This document shows positions 34,116-44,739 of a stretch of 64,000 nucleotides of DNA, piece by piece. The notes beneath the pieces are model-generated. The model saw nothing but the letters and a program-made list of their open reading frames with translations, was not told the DNA's origin and made no database searches. The stretch lies in assembly GCA_030770545.1 (NCBI GenBank), contig CM061098.1:16086001-16150000 (forward strand). The letters are read 5' to 3'. The first letter of the stretch is position 1. Each line of letters starts with the position of its first letter. This DNA comes from Macropodus opercularis. Lineage: Eukaryota > Chordata > Actinopteri > Anabantiformes > Osphronemidae. The position numbers and the translations under genes were made by a program.

Positions 34116-35360
34116 ACCCAAGGAGGGGCACGGTAGCAACTGGGCATGGTGGGTTTGGTGGGGGATTTCTCCGGGTTTTGGTTCTCTGTGGCTCCTGGGC
34201 TGGGTTCAGACCCCCTGCACAGCTGCACAGTGTGTGTGTGTGTGTCTGTCTATCTATGCATATATGTTGGGGTGTGTGTTGTGCGAGTGCCTGTGTATGA
34301 TTGTGTGATCACATGGGGGCCAGCATGTGTGAGGGAGAGGATGGGTATGTGAAACAGAGGAGGTGGTCCTGACTGCGCTGCCTGTGAGGCCCCGGGCAGC
34401 GCTACTGTGGCCCTCTGGTCTAGCTTAGCAGTCCCTGTCTGGGGGGCCAGGGGGGCACTGAGAGGTTGCAGAGCTAGTTTTGGGGCTGGTTCCGCTCCTC
34501 TCTGTCCCTTATTCCTCAGCTACATTTTACACCCACCACCTAGTTCTATGAGGGGCATCCTCCCTATAACCATCATCCTTCCCAGAATTCTCTGAATGCT
34601 CCTCCAGTTTTAACTGCATTACACAGATACACTGACCAAGGCTTTGGAGACTGGTGGTCTTCCAATGTCCTCTATACTCAGCACACACACATACATTTAG
34701 GCCTGACCACACTCTCTGGGAGACACATCAGTCAGCCAGCGGTTGTGCTCCTGGACAACTCCACCACTTTTAGTGCATCTTAGTCCCGTAGCATGTCTAA
34801 GGACCTGTCTCCCTGTTCCTCCTCGGGTGGGGGCAGGGGACAATGGCTCAAGAAGGACTGCGGGGCCTGGGCTCACATGGGTCTTGGGTCACAGACCTAC
34901 TCTCCTAATGAATGAGAACTAGCATATGGTGTGAGTGTGTATAGGTTCACATATAGGTGGATAGATGTTTGTGGGAGTGTATGTGACAACGTGTATACGG
35001 GTGTGCGTATGTCGTACAGCTGGTGTCTGGGTGGTCCATTCTTGGCTCGGGCTGAATGGTCCTGCTGCCTGGGCGAGACTGCCCAGTGCTGCTGGCTCCC
35101 CCTAATGCCTGCCTGGTGCTGCAGGCCTGCTGGGGTTAGTGGGTTGGGGCTGGGTCCCCTTCGGAGTGGCGGGGTTCTGCCCGTGGGTTTCTTGCAGATC
35201 GTGGGTGCACAGGTTTTTTCTCTGGGACTGAACCTCCCATTGGGGGAGTGTTTGCTTTTGCTGGGCTGGACGCTGACTCATCTATGGCAGGGTTTGGCCC
35301 CTGGTGGTGTTCCTTTTGCTGTTGCAGATCTGCCTGGGGGTGGGGTATGAGCACCCCGTG
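34116..35360 (+). mobile_element. G-rich region matching an L1-type LINE 3' UTR
   Basis: The start (ggggcacggtagcaactggg, catggtggg, then ttttggttctctgtggctc at about 34130-34195) matches, in reverse orientation, the G-rich sequence at about 47080-47170 that lies just 3' of the L1 C-terminal coding relic. I infer a 5'-truncated 3' UTR of the same L1 family running on the plus strand. It contains GT-rich simple repeats (34231-34290) and no credible coding frame; the long frame at 34931-35350 is a composition artefact. Confidence 0.55.
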
Positions 35361-35361
35361 T

Positions 35362-35638
35362 TACAGTTTTTTTCAATTGCTAAACTACAGTGGGCACAAC
35401 TGGAGCTACATGTGCAAAACTCTAACTACAGTCTGCACAGCAGCAGTTCATGTGGACCAAACTCTAGTTTGTTTTTCATTGCTTGAACACAGTTTTCAAA
35501 ACTCTACACACTTATAACCATGACTTTAACCACAACCTGCACAACACTGTGGATTTACAGCACTTTGTTCGAATGCTAACACACTGCTGTCAAAACTGTG
35601 AACCACACATTCAAAACAGAATAGATTTCAACCTTTCG

Positions 35639-35640
<2 letters not shown>
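35362..35640 (+). mobile_element. DNA-transposon end with TIR tacagttttttt (unclassified family)
   Basis: Starts with tacagtttttttcaattgct and continues acagtgggcacaactggagc tacatgtgcaaaactct. The same terminus appears, reversed, at 21535-21575 and at about 40960-41007. The partner terminus is not found downstream, so the copy is truncated or its far end has decayed. No transposase is visible. Confidence 0.55.

Positions 35641-35693
<53 letters not shown>
35641..35693. repeat. (TA)n microsatellite, about 26 units
   Basis: Uninterrupted TA dinucleotides. Confidence 0.98.
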
Positions 35694-35697
<4 letters not shown>

Positions 35698-36095
35698 ACA
35701 CCAGAGACGTTTACATACATGGACATACACAATATCCGCGGTTAGAAGTGGCTTTAAAAGCCGCAAAATTATGCACCGAAGCTACCGGTACATGAACATG
35801 TGCTCACACACTTACCAGCTGCGCAGCGGAAACATCCCGGTGATTAAATATTTTGTTTTGTTTTGTTCTACTTGAGCACTATTAACCCTTCAATTTAATA
35901 AATAGTATTTTGTATTAATTTCAATTTTATTTATTATAATTTAACATAGATATTTTTTCATATTTGAATTTAATTTACTTATTGATCTAATTTATTATAA
36001 TTTTATCATTATCATTTAAGCAAGTATTTCTGTTCACAAGCATTATTCATGTTGCCATAAAGATATTAATCAACACTGTGCAATGATGATTTACC

Positions 36096-36125
36096 TTTAA
36101 GGTGCAAAAAGAATTGCACCTTAAA
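36096..36125. repeat. Perfect 12-bp-stem hairpin
   Basis: tttaaggtgcaa (36096-36107) and its exact complement ttgcaccttaaa (36114-36125) flank a 6-nt loop. It lies in AT-rich sequence without an adjacent gene, so a terminator role cannot be claimed. Confidence 0.8.
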
Positions 36126-36289
36126 AGATACTGGCCCTATAGTTACTTGGTATCTCCCATCACTAAGAGACATACCGGCTCAGACATCGTCCGGTCAAAC
36201 AAGGTCTGCGTCAGGTGTTGGGGAACCAGAACACCTTGATGAAAAATGGGCTACTGGAACAAGAAAGACCAGAAAGAAATGAACGAGAT

Positions 36290-36911
36290 AAGAGAACTTG
36301 GCTCTGTTGAAATGCTACTACTCTAGCAACCCTAGCGAACGAGGGTATATTAACAGAATGTGGGAAAAATGGTTACTTCGAAACCCACAGTCACCACTGA
36401 CAGCGAAACAACTAGTAGCTCAGTGTTCCAACATCCACAAACGGCAACTGCTATCACAACTAGAGATTGCCGAAGTACAACACAAACACAAATGCTACAG
36501 CAAGGGGGAGCCAGGACACCAGGTCAGAGGGGAGTTAACACCAACTCCCCTTCCAGAAATTGGGTACGGAGCCCCAAGTAAGCTGAACGAGGCAGCAACT
36601 GACCTAAGAGATAAGATAATGGCTAGACTGAACACAAGGCAACCCCGAAACCATCTGCAGAGACCTAGTGAAGTACCTTCGTAAAGTCTCCTAGAAAATC
36701 TGAATGCAGCACTAAGAACGATACCTACAAGGAGCATCACTGAAACAAATGAGCTGATATACACTTCAGTAACCATGATCCTTGAGATGCTGGGATATAA
36801 GTCACAGGGCAATCAGACAGAGCAAGTCCCATTGTGGAAGAGAAGGTTAGAGGCCAAAATCAAAACAACACGGAGAGAAATGAGCCAACTGTCAGAGCTC
36901 CAGAAAGGTGC
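36290..36911 (+). pseudogene. LINE ORF N-terminal fragment (possibly R4/Dong/Rex6-type)
   Basis: The frame 36298-36684 encodes CYYSSNPSERGYINRMWEKW, then LTAKQLVAQCSNIHKRQLLS and QLEIAEVQHK. After a stop and frameshift, 36775-36957 encodes MILEMLGYKSQ and RRLEAKIKTTRREMSQLSEL. I recognise the style of sequence that precedes the RT domain in some fish LINEs with a restriction-like endonuclease, but the clade is uncertain. It ends at 36911, where a reversed retroviral LTR begins. No RT domain is present. Confidence 0.5.
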
Positions 36912-36956
36912 TGTTGAGCTGCTCTCCCAATCCCAGCTCTGCGCGTTCGTTGAATG
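36912..36956 (-). mobile_element. Reversed ERV LTR, 3' end segment (left part of a split solo LTR)
   Basis: tgttgagctgctctcccaat through gcgttcgttgaatg is the reverse complement of the last 45 bp of the LTRs at 54112-54156 and 59487-59531. The rest of this LTR resumes at 39997 after L2 copy B. Confidence 0.85.
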
Positions 36957-37504
36957 ATTCAATTCAATTCAACTTTATTTATATAGCGCCAATTCACAAC
37001 ATCAGTTATCTCAAGGCACTTTACAAGTAAGGTTTTAAGACCTTACACAACTAAACCCAACAATTCCCACATAGAGCAAGCTTTTAATTGTAGCCAATCG
37101 ATAAATTGTACAGTTAAATAGCGACAGCGGAGGAAAAACACCCTCTCTAACGAGGAAGAAACCTCCAGCAGACCCAGGCTCAGTGTGGGCGGCCATCTGC
37201 CTTGACCGGTTGGGGTGAGGGGATAGAGAAGAGAGAAAAGAACACAACCACAACAACAAAACAAGCAGCAACAGAACACAGGCGGGATGGTTGGACCAGC
37301 AACTGAACACTGGGGACACACGACTCTGAGTCTGATGATACCTGTAGATGAGAATAGAGAGAGACAGAAGGGGAGAAGCACAACTAGGAGAGAAAAGGGA
37401 CAAAGTTAGTCACATGTGGAAATGGAGGCATGTTAGTGGATAGAAGAGAAAAAAAGAGCTCAGTCAATGAAGGACGTCCCCCAGCAGTCTAAGTCTATAG
37501 CAGC

Positions 37505-39110
37505 TTAACTAAGAGATGGTTCAGGGTGACCAGAACCATCTCTAACTATACGCTTTGTCAAAAAGAAAGGTTTTAAGCCTAGTTTTAAAACTAGAGAGGG
37601 TGTCTGCTTCTCGAACCTGGACTGGAAGCTGGTTCCATAGGAGAGGAGCTTGGTAGCTAAATGCTCTGCCTCCCATTCTACATTTAGAAACTCTAGGAAC
37701 CACAAGCAGACCAGCGCTCTGAGAACGAAGCGTTCTGTTGGGAGCATAAGGAGCGATGAGGTCTTAAGATAAGATGGAGCTTTATTATGAAGAGCTTTGT
37801 AGGTGAGGAGAAGAATTTTGAATTCTATCCAAGATTTGACAGGGAGCCAATGCAGAGAAGCTAATGTAGGAGAAATGTGATCTCTCTTCCTAAGTCCAGT
37901 CAGAACTCTGGCTGCAGCATTTTGAATTAATTGGAGGATTTTCAAAGAGTTATTGGGACAACCTATGAGTAGCGAGTTACAGTAGTCAAGCCTAGAGGTA
38001 ACAAATGCATGGATTAATTTTTCAGCATCACTCTGTGAGAGGATGCTCCTAATTTTAGCAACATTCCTCAGGTGGAAGTAGGCAGTTCTAGAGATTTCTT
38101 TAATATATGGTGTAAAGGACAGATCTTGGTCAACAATGACACCAAGGTTCCTGACAGTAGAACTTGAAGCTAACGTTATGTCATCCAGAGTAACAATCTG
38201 ATTCAATAAAGAGTCTCTCTGGTTTTTAGCACCAATTATAATAACCTCAGTTTTATCTGAATTCAGTTGTAGAAAGTTATGGGACATCCAGGATTTGATA
38301 TCATTTAAACAAGTCTGAAGTTTGACTAATTGGTTTGTTTCCTCTGGTTTCATGGACAAATATAACTGAGTATCATCTGCATAGCAGTGGAAATTTATAG
38401 AATGTTTTCTAATAATATTACCAAGGGGAGACATGTAAAGACTGAAAAGTATTGGACCAAGCACAGAACCCTGTGGAACTCCAAAGCGAATTCCTCTGCG
38501 GATGGAAGATTCATCATGAACATGGACAAATTGGAATCTGTTCAACAGATAAGACTTAAACCATCCCAGTGCTTTTCCTTTAATCCCAATGCTATGTTCC
38601 AGTCTCTGCAATAGAATCTTGTGATCTATCGTATCAAATGCTGCACTAAGATCTAACAGGACAAGTACAGAAACTAGACCATTGTCTGAAGCTGTGAGAA
38701 GATCATTAGTGACTCTAATCAGAGCTGTTTCTGTGCTATGATGTAATCTGAATCCTGACTGGAAATCTTCATATAGGTCATTTCTACGCAAGTGGTCACA
38801 TAATTGTTTAGCTACGGTTTTTTCAAGAACTTTAGAAATAAAGGGCAGATTGGATATAGGCCTATAGTTTGCAAGATCTCTAGGGTCAAGAGTAGGTTTT
38901 TTCAATAAAGGTTTGACCACAGCAACCTTAAAAGCCTGTAACCAGCGATTGGTTGATTTGATTTAATATGGACGTGCTGATTAATGGAAGAATTTCTTTG
39001 AGTAATCTGGTTGGGATTGGGTCTAAGAGACAAGTAGCTGATTTAGCAGAGTTAATTATTGAAGTTAACTCAGTGTGATCTATGGGGGAAAAACAGTTTA
39101 AATAAGACAT
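37505..39110 (-). pseudogene. L2 reverse transcriptase, truncated and frameshifted (copy B)
   Basis: Frames 38928-39110 and 37505-38920 carry the L2 RT with the same motifs as copy A, including GVPQGSVLGPILFSLY and CYADDTQLYLS. It shares both frameshifts of copy A: the 14-bp loss near 38940 (agcctgtaacc where copy C has a 14-bp longer version) and the 1-bp loss near 37764. Because copy B sits in its own insertion site with different flanks, the shared lesions were probably present in the RNA source. Confidence 0.9.
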
Positions 39111-39358
39111 AGGTCAAACCAGCAGATCTAAGGCTGTTGGATCTGCAGATCGGTTTATGACTTTTGTTGACAGATTCTAATAAATCTTTTCTCTAATGGT
39201 TATGATTTTATTAGTAAAGAAATTCATAAAGTCGTTGCTGCTGAGATTTAAAGGGACACTAGGCTCAGCACAACTATGACTCTTAGTCAGCCTGGCTACA
39301 GAGCTGAAAAGAAACCTGGGGTTGTTTTTATTTTTCCTCAATTAATGATGAATAGTAT

Positions 39359-39794
39359 CTACGTTCCTACCCTCACCTATGGTCATGAACTTTGGGTCAT
39401 GACCGAAAGGACAAGATCTCGGATACAAGCGGCCGAAATGAGCTTCCTTCGCAGGGTGGCAGGGCGCACCCTTAGAGATAGGGTGAGGAGCTCAGTCACT
39501 CGGGAGGAGCTCGGAGTAGAGCCGCTGCTCCTCCACATCGAGAGGAGTCAGTTGAGGTGGCTTGGACATCTATTTAAGATGCCTCCTGGACGCCTCCCTG
39601 GGGAGGTATTCCGGGCATGTCCAACTGGGAGGAGGCCCCGGGGAAGACCCAGAACACACTGGAGAGACTATGTTTCTCGGCTGGCCTGGGAACACCTCGG
39701 GGTCCCCCCGGAAGAGCTGGAGGAAGTGTCCAGAGAGAGGGAAGTGTGGGGCTCTCTGCTCAGACTGCTACCCCCGCGACCCGGCCCCGGATAA
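39359..39794 (+). pseudogene. Rex3/RTE ORF2 C-terminus
   Basis: Encodes the C-terminal domain downstream of the RT: TLTYGHELWVMTERTRSRIQ, AAEMSFLRRVAGRTLRDRVR, ERSQLRWLGHLFKMPPGRLP and GRRPRGRPRTHWRDYV, finishing at LRLLPPRPGPG and a stop. This domain (HELW-W, RWLGH and GRPRTHW motifs) is conserved in RTE-type LINEs. The RT catalytic domain and endonuclease are absent because of the 5' truncation; the remaining frame is undamaged. Confidence 0.88.
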
Positions 39795-39825
39795 AGCGGA
39801 AGAAGATGGATGGATGGATGGATGG
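39359..39825 (+). mobile_element. Rex3/RTE-type LINE, 5'-truncated, inserted in L2 copy B
   Basis: Flanked by a 7-bp target duplication atagtat (39352-39358 and 39826-39832); copy C shows the empty site (gatgaatagtatgtgg). It ends in gcggaagaagatggatggatgg, the GATG-type tail of Rex3/RTE elements. Only the last 467 bp are present. Confidence 0.9.
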
Positions 39826-39996
39826 ATAGTATGTGGTTCTAGCAACCCGAAGTGCTTTTTTATATAGTATTAAACTGTTTTTCCATGCTAGACAGGATTC
39901 ACCTAATTTGTTGGAACGCCACAATCTTTCTAGTTTTCGAGTCCTCTGCTTAAGGCTGCGGATCTCTGAGTTATACCATGGAGCTAACCTCCTCTG

Positions 39997-40430
39997 ATGA
40001 GGAGAAACGTCTGATAAAATCAATCTTGCTTTTATTTCAAACTTGAAGAATAATAATTTACAGGCCTGGGTCAGTCTGTCCCTATACTATACAGCATATA
40101 GTCAGGGCATGAAGTCTGACTATATGTTGTGTGGCCCCCATATTCTGTGGATTAAACACATTTCCTCCTCCACACACTCATCCAGTCAGACGTCTTCAGG
40201 CACATTTCACTCACATGTCCAACTCATCTGCTCTGTTCATGACATCCTGTTTTTCACATACTATGACACACTACTACTAATCTCACTATTCTGACCCAAT
40301 TCTAGTTGTAACATAACTCCTTATTTGACTTCATGCAGTCTCTCTAAACTTTATTTATTTTAAACTATACTTTAATACATTCATCTTATACTGTTTTCTA
40401 CCTGCATCCTACTATCCAAGCTTTTAACTA
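39997..40430 (-). mobile_element. Reversed ERV LTR, main segment (older relative of the 53.6/59.0-kb LTRs)
   Basis: From tgatgaggagaaacgtctga through atatagtcagggcatgaagt this matches the reverse complement of the LTR R-U5 region. After a deletion of the TATA-proximal part it continues, more diverged, through the U3 region (gttgtgtggcccccatattc; aaactatactttaatacatt; ctgcatcctactatcc). The divergence is much larger than between the two LTRs of the ERV at 53-59 kb, so this is an older or separate subfamily member. No internal retroviral sequence is nearby, so it is probably a solo LTR. Confidence 0.85.
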
Positions 40431-41007
40431 TACACATTCCTTCACCAGTTTCATGGCAAGAGAGAACTTTAGATATGATGTTGGTGACAACCTTTGGCCT
40501 GATGCTAGAGAGAGTCAGGATTAGCACCTCAATTATTTGTTTGAATTACAGTATGCACTTTTAGTTTCCACCTTTTTCTTTTCATTACTGTAATTCCGTA
40601 AATTACTACAGGCTATTGAAGCAAACTGCTAATTCTCATTTACCTTAAAGAATTAATATGTTCCAAACATTTAAATAAATCATGTGAAATAATGTCACTC
40701 TTTTCTTTGAAATTCTTTAAACTGTAAAGGTTTAAGTTTGTTTTTTCTGTATTGGTGCTTGATGCTAGTGTTTTTACTCTCAGTGTGTTCTGAGTAACTG
40801 TGTGTGTTATCTCAGTGAGGGTTGTGCATAGTGTTTTGCTGCACTGGGTCTGTTTTGAGCCATGTGTTTAGAGTTGTGTTGCTTGGAATGAGTTTTGCAG
40901 GTGATGTGAACTGTTTAGCCCAGGTGATTATTGGTAGTGCAGACTGTAGTAAGAGTTTTGCACATGTAGCTCCAGTTGTGCTCACTGTCGAATCGAAATA
41001 AACTGTA
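40431..41007 (-). mobile_element. Fragment of the tacagttt-TIR transposon inserted in the LTR
   Basis: The right end (gtagctccagttgtgctcac, then aaataaactgta, ending at 41007) is the reverse complement of the terminus at 35362. LTR sequence resumes right after it (actactacttaactatttag). The left end at about 40431 starts tacacattcc, which matches the TIR only in its first bases, so the far end is decayed or lost. No coding potential was found. Confidence 0.6.
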
Positions 41008-41034
41008 ACTACTACTTAACTATTTAGATTCCTT
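41008..41034 (-). mobile_element. Reversed ERV LTR, 5' terminal segment
   Basis: actactacttaactatttag attcc is the reverse complement of the LTR start (ggaatctaaatagttaagta). The terminal tgta is changed. It closes the split LTR begun at 36912. Confidence 0.75.
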
Positions 41035-41301
41035 CATTATTCGTACTAAAGCTCCATCTTATCTTAAAGACCTCATAGCTCCTTATGCTCCCTTCACAAC
41101 GCTTGGTTCTCAGAGCGCTGGTCTACTTGTGGATCCTACAGTTTCTAAATGTAGAACGGGCGGCAGAGCCTTTAGCTACCAAGCTCCTCTCCTGTGGAGT
41201 TCCAGTTCAGGTTTGAGAAGCAGACACCCTCTCTAGTTTTAAAACCTGTTTGATAAAGTGTATAGTTAGAGATGGTTCTGGTCACTCTGGTCCATCTCTT
41301 A

Positions 41302-41793
41302 CAAATATCACACACTTACAAATATCTGGGTGTCCACCTCAACAAAAACCTGGACTGGACCGACAACTCGGATGCCCTGTACAGGAGGGGCCAAAGTCGC
41401 CTCCACCTGCTGAGGCGACTGAGGTCCTTTGAGGTGTGCAGGGCACTCCTACGGACTTTCTACGACACGGTAGCGGCATCGGCAGTCCTCTACGGCGTTG
41501 TGTGCTGGGCGGGCGGCTGCACGGACAGAGACAGAAAGAGACTGAACAAACTGGTTAAGAAAGCTGACTCTGTCCTGGGCTGCCCACTGGAATCCATCGA
41601 GGTGGTGGCCAATAGAAGGACACGGGCGAAACTGTCGTCCATCATGGCCAACCCCTCCCACCCCTTGCACCAAACCGTGGAGGACCAATGCAGCTCGCAC
41701 AGCGCGAGACTGCTGCACCCGAAGTGCAGGACTGAGCGTTACCGGAGGTCCTTCATACCCACGGCAATAAGACTCTACAACACATTAACATGA
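41302..41793 (+). pseudogene. Rex1 reverse-transcriptase C-terminal domain
   Basis: Encodes the thumb and C-terminal domain: YKYLGVHLNKNLDWTDN, SRLHLLRRLRSFEVCRALLR, TFYDTVAASAVLYGVVCWAG, RKRLNKLVKKADSVLGCPLE, then SSIMANPSHPLHQT, CRTERYRRSFIPTAIRLYNT and a stop. The LHLLRRLRSF and RLNKL-KA-SVLGCPL patterns are what I know from Rex1. The catalytic palm is missing through 5' truncation. The remaining frame is intact. Confidence 0.9.
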
Positions 41794-42062
41794 CTGTAAA
41801 GCATGTTTTCATAGTGTGATGTGTGCCGTTGCATGTATATTATTTTTTTATTTTGTTTTCTTTTTTTTCATTTAGCACTTTGCACTTTTATGTTTATGTT
41901 TAGATATGTACATTTTCTTTTTTGTATATAATATATAACATATTTTACTCTTTTTTTTTTGTAACTATTGCAACTTTTTTTATTTTCTTATTTTCCAACT
42001 GTTCTCTGCTGCTGCTGGGTCACCAGAATTTCCCCACTGCGGGATAAATAAAGTCTTATCTT
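41302..42062 (+). mobile_element. Rex1/Babar LINE, 5'-truncated
   Basis: Flanked by an 8-bp target duplication atctctta (41294-41301 and 42063-42070) within L2 copy E. The 3' UTR is T-rich and ends cccactgcgggataaataaa gtcttatctt, typical of Rex1 ends. Only the C-terminal coding part is retained. Confidence 0.9.
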
Positions 42063-42575
42063 ATCTCTTAGTTAAGATGTTCTTAGTTAAGATACTATAG
42101 ACTTAGATGCTGGGGGACGTCCTTCCTTCATTGAGCTCTTTTCGGTTTCTTCTATCCACTAACATGCCTCCATGTCTACATGTGACTAATGTCTGTTTTT
42201 CTCTCCTAGTTGTGTGTTGTGTCTCCAGTGTTCAGTTGCTGGTCCAACCATCCTGCCTGTGTTCTGTTGCTGCTTGTGTTGTTGTGGTTGTGTCCTTTTC
42301 GCTCTTCTCTATCCCCTCACCCCAACCGGTCAAGGCAGATGGCCGTCCACACTGAGCCTGGGTCTGCTGGAGGTTTCTTCCTCTAGAGAGGGTGTTTTTC
42401 CTCCGCTGTTGCTATTAAAATGTACAATTTATTGATTGGCTACAATTAAAAGCTTGCTCTATGTGGGAATTTTTGGGTTTAGTTGTGTAAGGTCTTAAAA
42501 CCTTACCTGTAAAGTGCCTTGAGATAACTAATGTTGTGAATTGGCGCTATATAAATAAATTTGAATTGAATTGAA

Positions 42576-44394
42576 TGTTAAAGTCGCCCACTACATTCTC
42601 TTTATCTTGTTTGTATATTGTCCTTATATCTCATTGATAAGCTGAAGATTGTGTCATGCAAGTGCTCTTTGACTCTCAAGATTTCTTAACCCATCGTCTT
42701 AAAGGAATTTACTAAGCTGAAATGTTGTCAACAACACACAGACATTTCCTTGACTCTTGCTGCAGCCTTATTGTCTTTAGTCTTGGCCACTACATCAGCA
42801 ATAATTATCTCTCTCAAATGTGTCAGCACCTTTTTTACAGTGGCCTTTAATGTGCCCATTTTCTAATTTGCGTGTAATTATATGTCCACGTCAACAACAA
42901 AACAAATTCTTTTTTCCCCATCGGCTATAAAATGAACAAGCCCTAAAAGCTTCACAAAGGCTTCGCCATTAAGCTGATGCTGTCTGCTTTCTATCAAAAA
43001 CTTTTCTTTATAATGAGTTCTCACACACACACTTAACTGTCTTGCTCAGACATTAGTTTATACTGTCAAAATGAGAAAGTAACTGATGATAGGTAAAACT
43101 AATTAGAGTTCCAACATAGTGTTCACTCCAAATCACCGTCGATTTATATACTCCTTTATAGGAGGAATTGTGTCCATAGGAAAGTGTCCATTACAAAAAA
43201 AAATGTAAAGTAATTCCATTGACACTTTTCTTTATCTTTCAACCTGATAATCTTAGGTTTTAATGTGAAATTTGGTGATGAAATTGATTGTCTCATTGAC
43301 TGCATGATAACATTACCCTACAACTTTCCCTGTCCTGTTTTACTTTAATGTCCAAAGGTATAAAAAAATAAAGTAGATTTCTAATTAGCCTTTGCTCATT
43401 AGACTTCAGCGACAATGGGTCGAAGTGTAATGCACTAATTGAAGGTAAACAAATTTTCTCTCACAGCGAGAGATATCATGGGCCCTGAAGGAAGATTGAA
43501 ATCGTAAGACATAGTGTGAGTGCTATCCCAGAGTGACAACGCGTGTCAAAGAGAAACTAAGGAAGACAAACAGGTATTAAAAATTAATGTTGATCTTAAA
43601 GATTATGATCAAAGCAAAGGCAGGAAAACATCTTGTGAATTTGGGTTCATCTTCATTAGTAGTTAATAGTTTTATAAAGGCAAACCTGCTCCTTGGAATC
43701 AACATACACTTGCTTTGCATGGTCGTTTTTGATATGAATATGTATATAGTGGTTACATTTTCAAAAACAATGTAAAAAAAATAGAGGTTTAGAACAACTG
43801 CTGCATCATTTCACAGGGATATTGTGCATATTCTTCAGATGAACATTGTTCATTTGTGCCGTGTGCCAGGTTCATTGACTTTTCACCTGTAACATATACA
43901 CTGATTTTAACAAATCTCACAACTGTGCTTGTTTAAAGGTCCCTGGTTTTAGACATTCTGGTACATTTATATAACTCTATGGTTCATATTCCCACACACT
44001 GAGTATGTAAACAAGAGAAACTAACAAAGAAGACTTATGATCTGGCTAATATTTTATAGATGGAGGAGGAGAAACATCAGAAAAACCCTGAACCAAACCA
44101 CAAACAGTGTGTGCATGATGAGTCCTTATATTGAGAATATGGAAGGCAGGTGTAGCTGACAATGAATAGATCTGACAGGAAATAGGAACAGGAAGTAATG
44201 GCTGAATAGGAGAACAGAAACAAACAAGAACAAAAGTGCCTCCACCAGGCTGGCTATGGCAATGATTAAAATTATGTATTTTAAACATTCAAAGATTTTT
44301 AGAATTGCTTGAATCTTAACATATCTTAAAAAATTTGGTTTTACACTTAGTTTCATTCTTGTTAACAAAATATCTCAAGGGCGGCCATCTGTGG
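42576..44394. other. Unassigned AT-rich sequence
   Basis: Bases 42573-42610 (gaatgttaaagtcgcccact acattctctttatct) match the minus-strand L2 endonuclease region (60135 area), a 38-bp scrap. The rest shows no recognisable gene or element. Confidence 0.45.
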
Positions 44395-44500
44395 GTTGAG
44401 AGCGAGGCTAGAACAGGATGCAGAGCCTTGAGCTACCAGGCTCCTCTCCTGTGGAACCAGTTTCCAGTTCAGTTTCGAGACAGAGTTTTTAAACTACTGG
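44395..44500 (+). mobile_element. L2-related fragment, older (about 105 bp)
   Basis: Sequence such as gagctaccaggctcctctcctgtggaacc and agttcagtttcgagacagag matches the L2 RT C-terminal segment but with more mismatches than the other copies. Confidence 0.65.
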
Positions 44501-44739
44501 TGGATAAACAACAACTGAGTAAGATTTACCTCCTCTACTGTATGGTCTCTTCCTTGGTAATTAGGTCTAACGTTTACAATTCAGTGAGGCCAGCAGATCA
44601 GTGCATTAGCAGTCAGATCTATGACAATTAGCTTCACATTGAAAGCAACTATAATCACATCAATCACATCATCACATTGACCTGCTCTCACCCTCTGTCT
44701 GTGGACCGTGGGGAAGCTGTCTATCCACATACAGTGGTG

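Larger units (their letters stand above)
36957..39996 (-). mobile_element. L2-clade LINE, copy B (inserted in an ERV LTR)
   Basis: Same family and orientation as copy A, and visibly near-identical to it over the RT and 3' UTR. The (AATTC)n tail begins at about 36958. The element runs into the endonuclease-RT linker (NSEIRSLKQRTRKLERLWRS at about 39890-39985), where it meets LTR sequence. Short tgat homology at the two LTR junctions fits a small target duplication. A Rex3-type LINE (39359-39825) interrupts it. Without that insert it is about 2.56 kb, so ORF1 and most of the endonuclease are missing. Confidence 0.92.
41036..42575 (+). mobile_element. L2-clade LINE, copy E (5'-truncated, split by Rex1)
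   Basis: Plus-strand L2. RT C-terminal sequence (aaagctccatcttatctta to about 41293) is followed after the Rex1 insertion by the 3' UTR (atgctgggggacgtccttc; gttcagttgctggtccaacc) and the tail ggcgctatataaataaattt gaattgaattgaa ending at about 42575. It lies in the orientation opposite to copies A, B and C. The coding part is too short and damaged to be functional. Confidence 0.88.

Noticed and set aside
34931..35350. 139-codon frame in G-rich DNA
   Set aside because: Stop codons are scarce in GC-rich sequence; no domain, and the region matches an L1 3' region.
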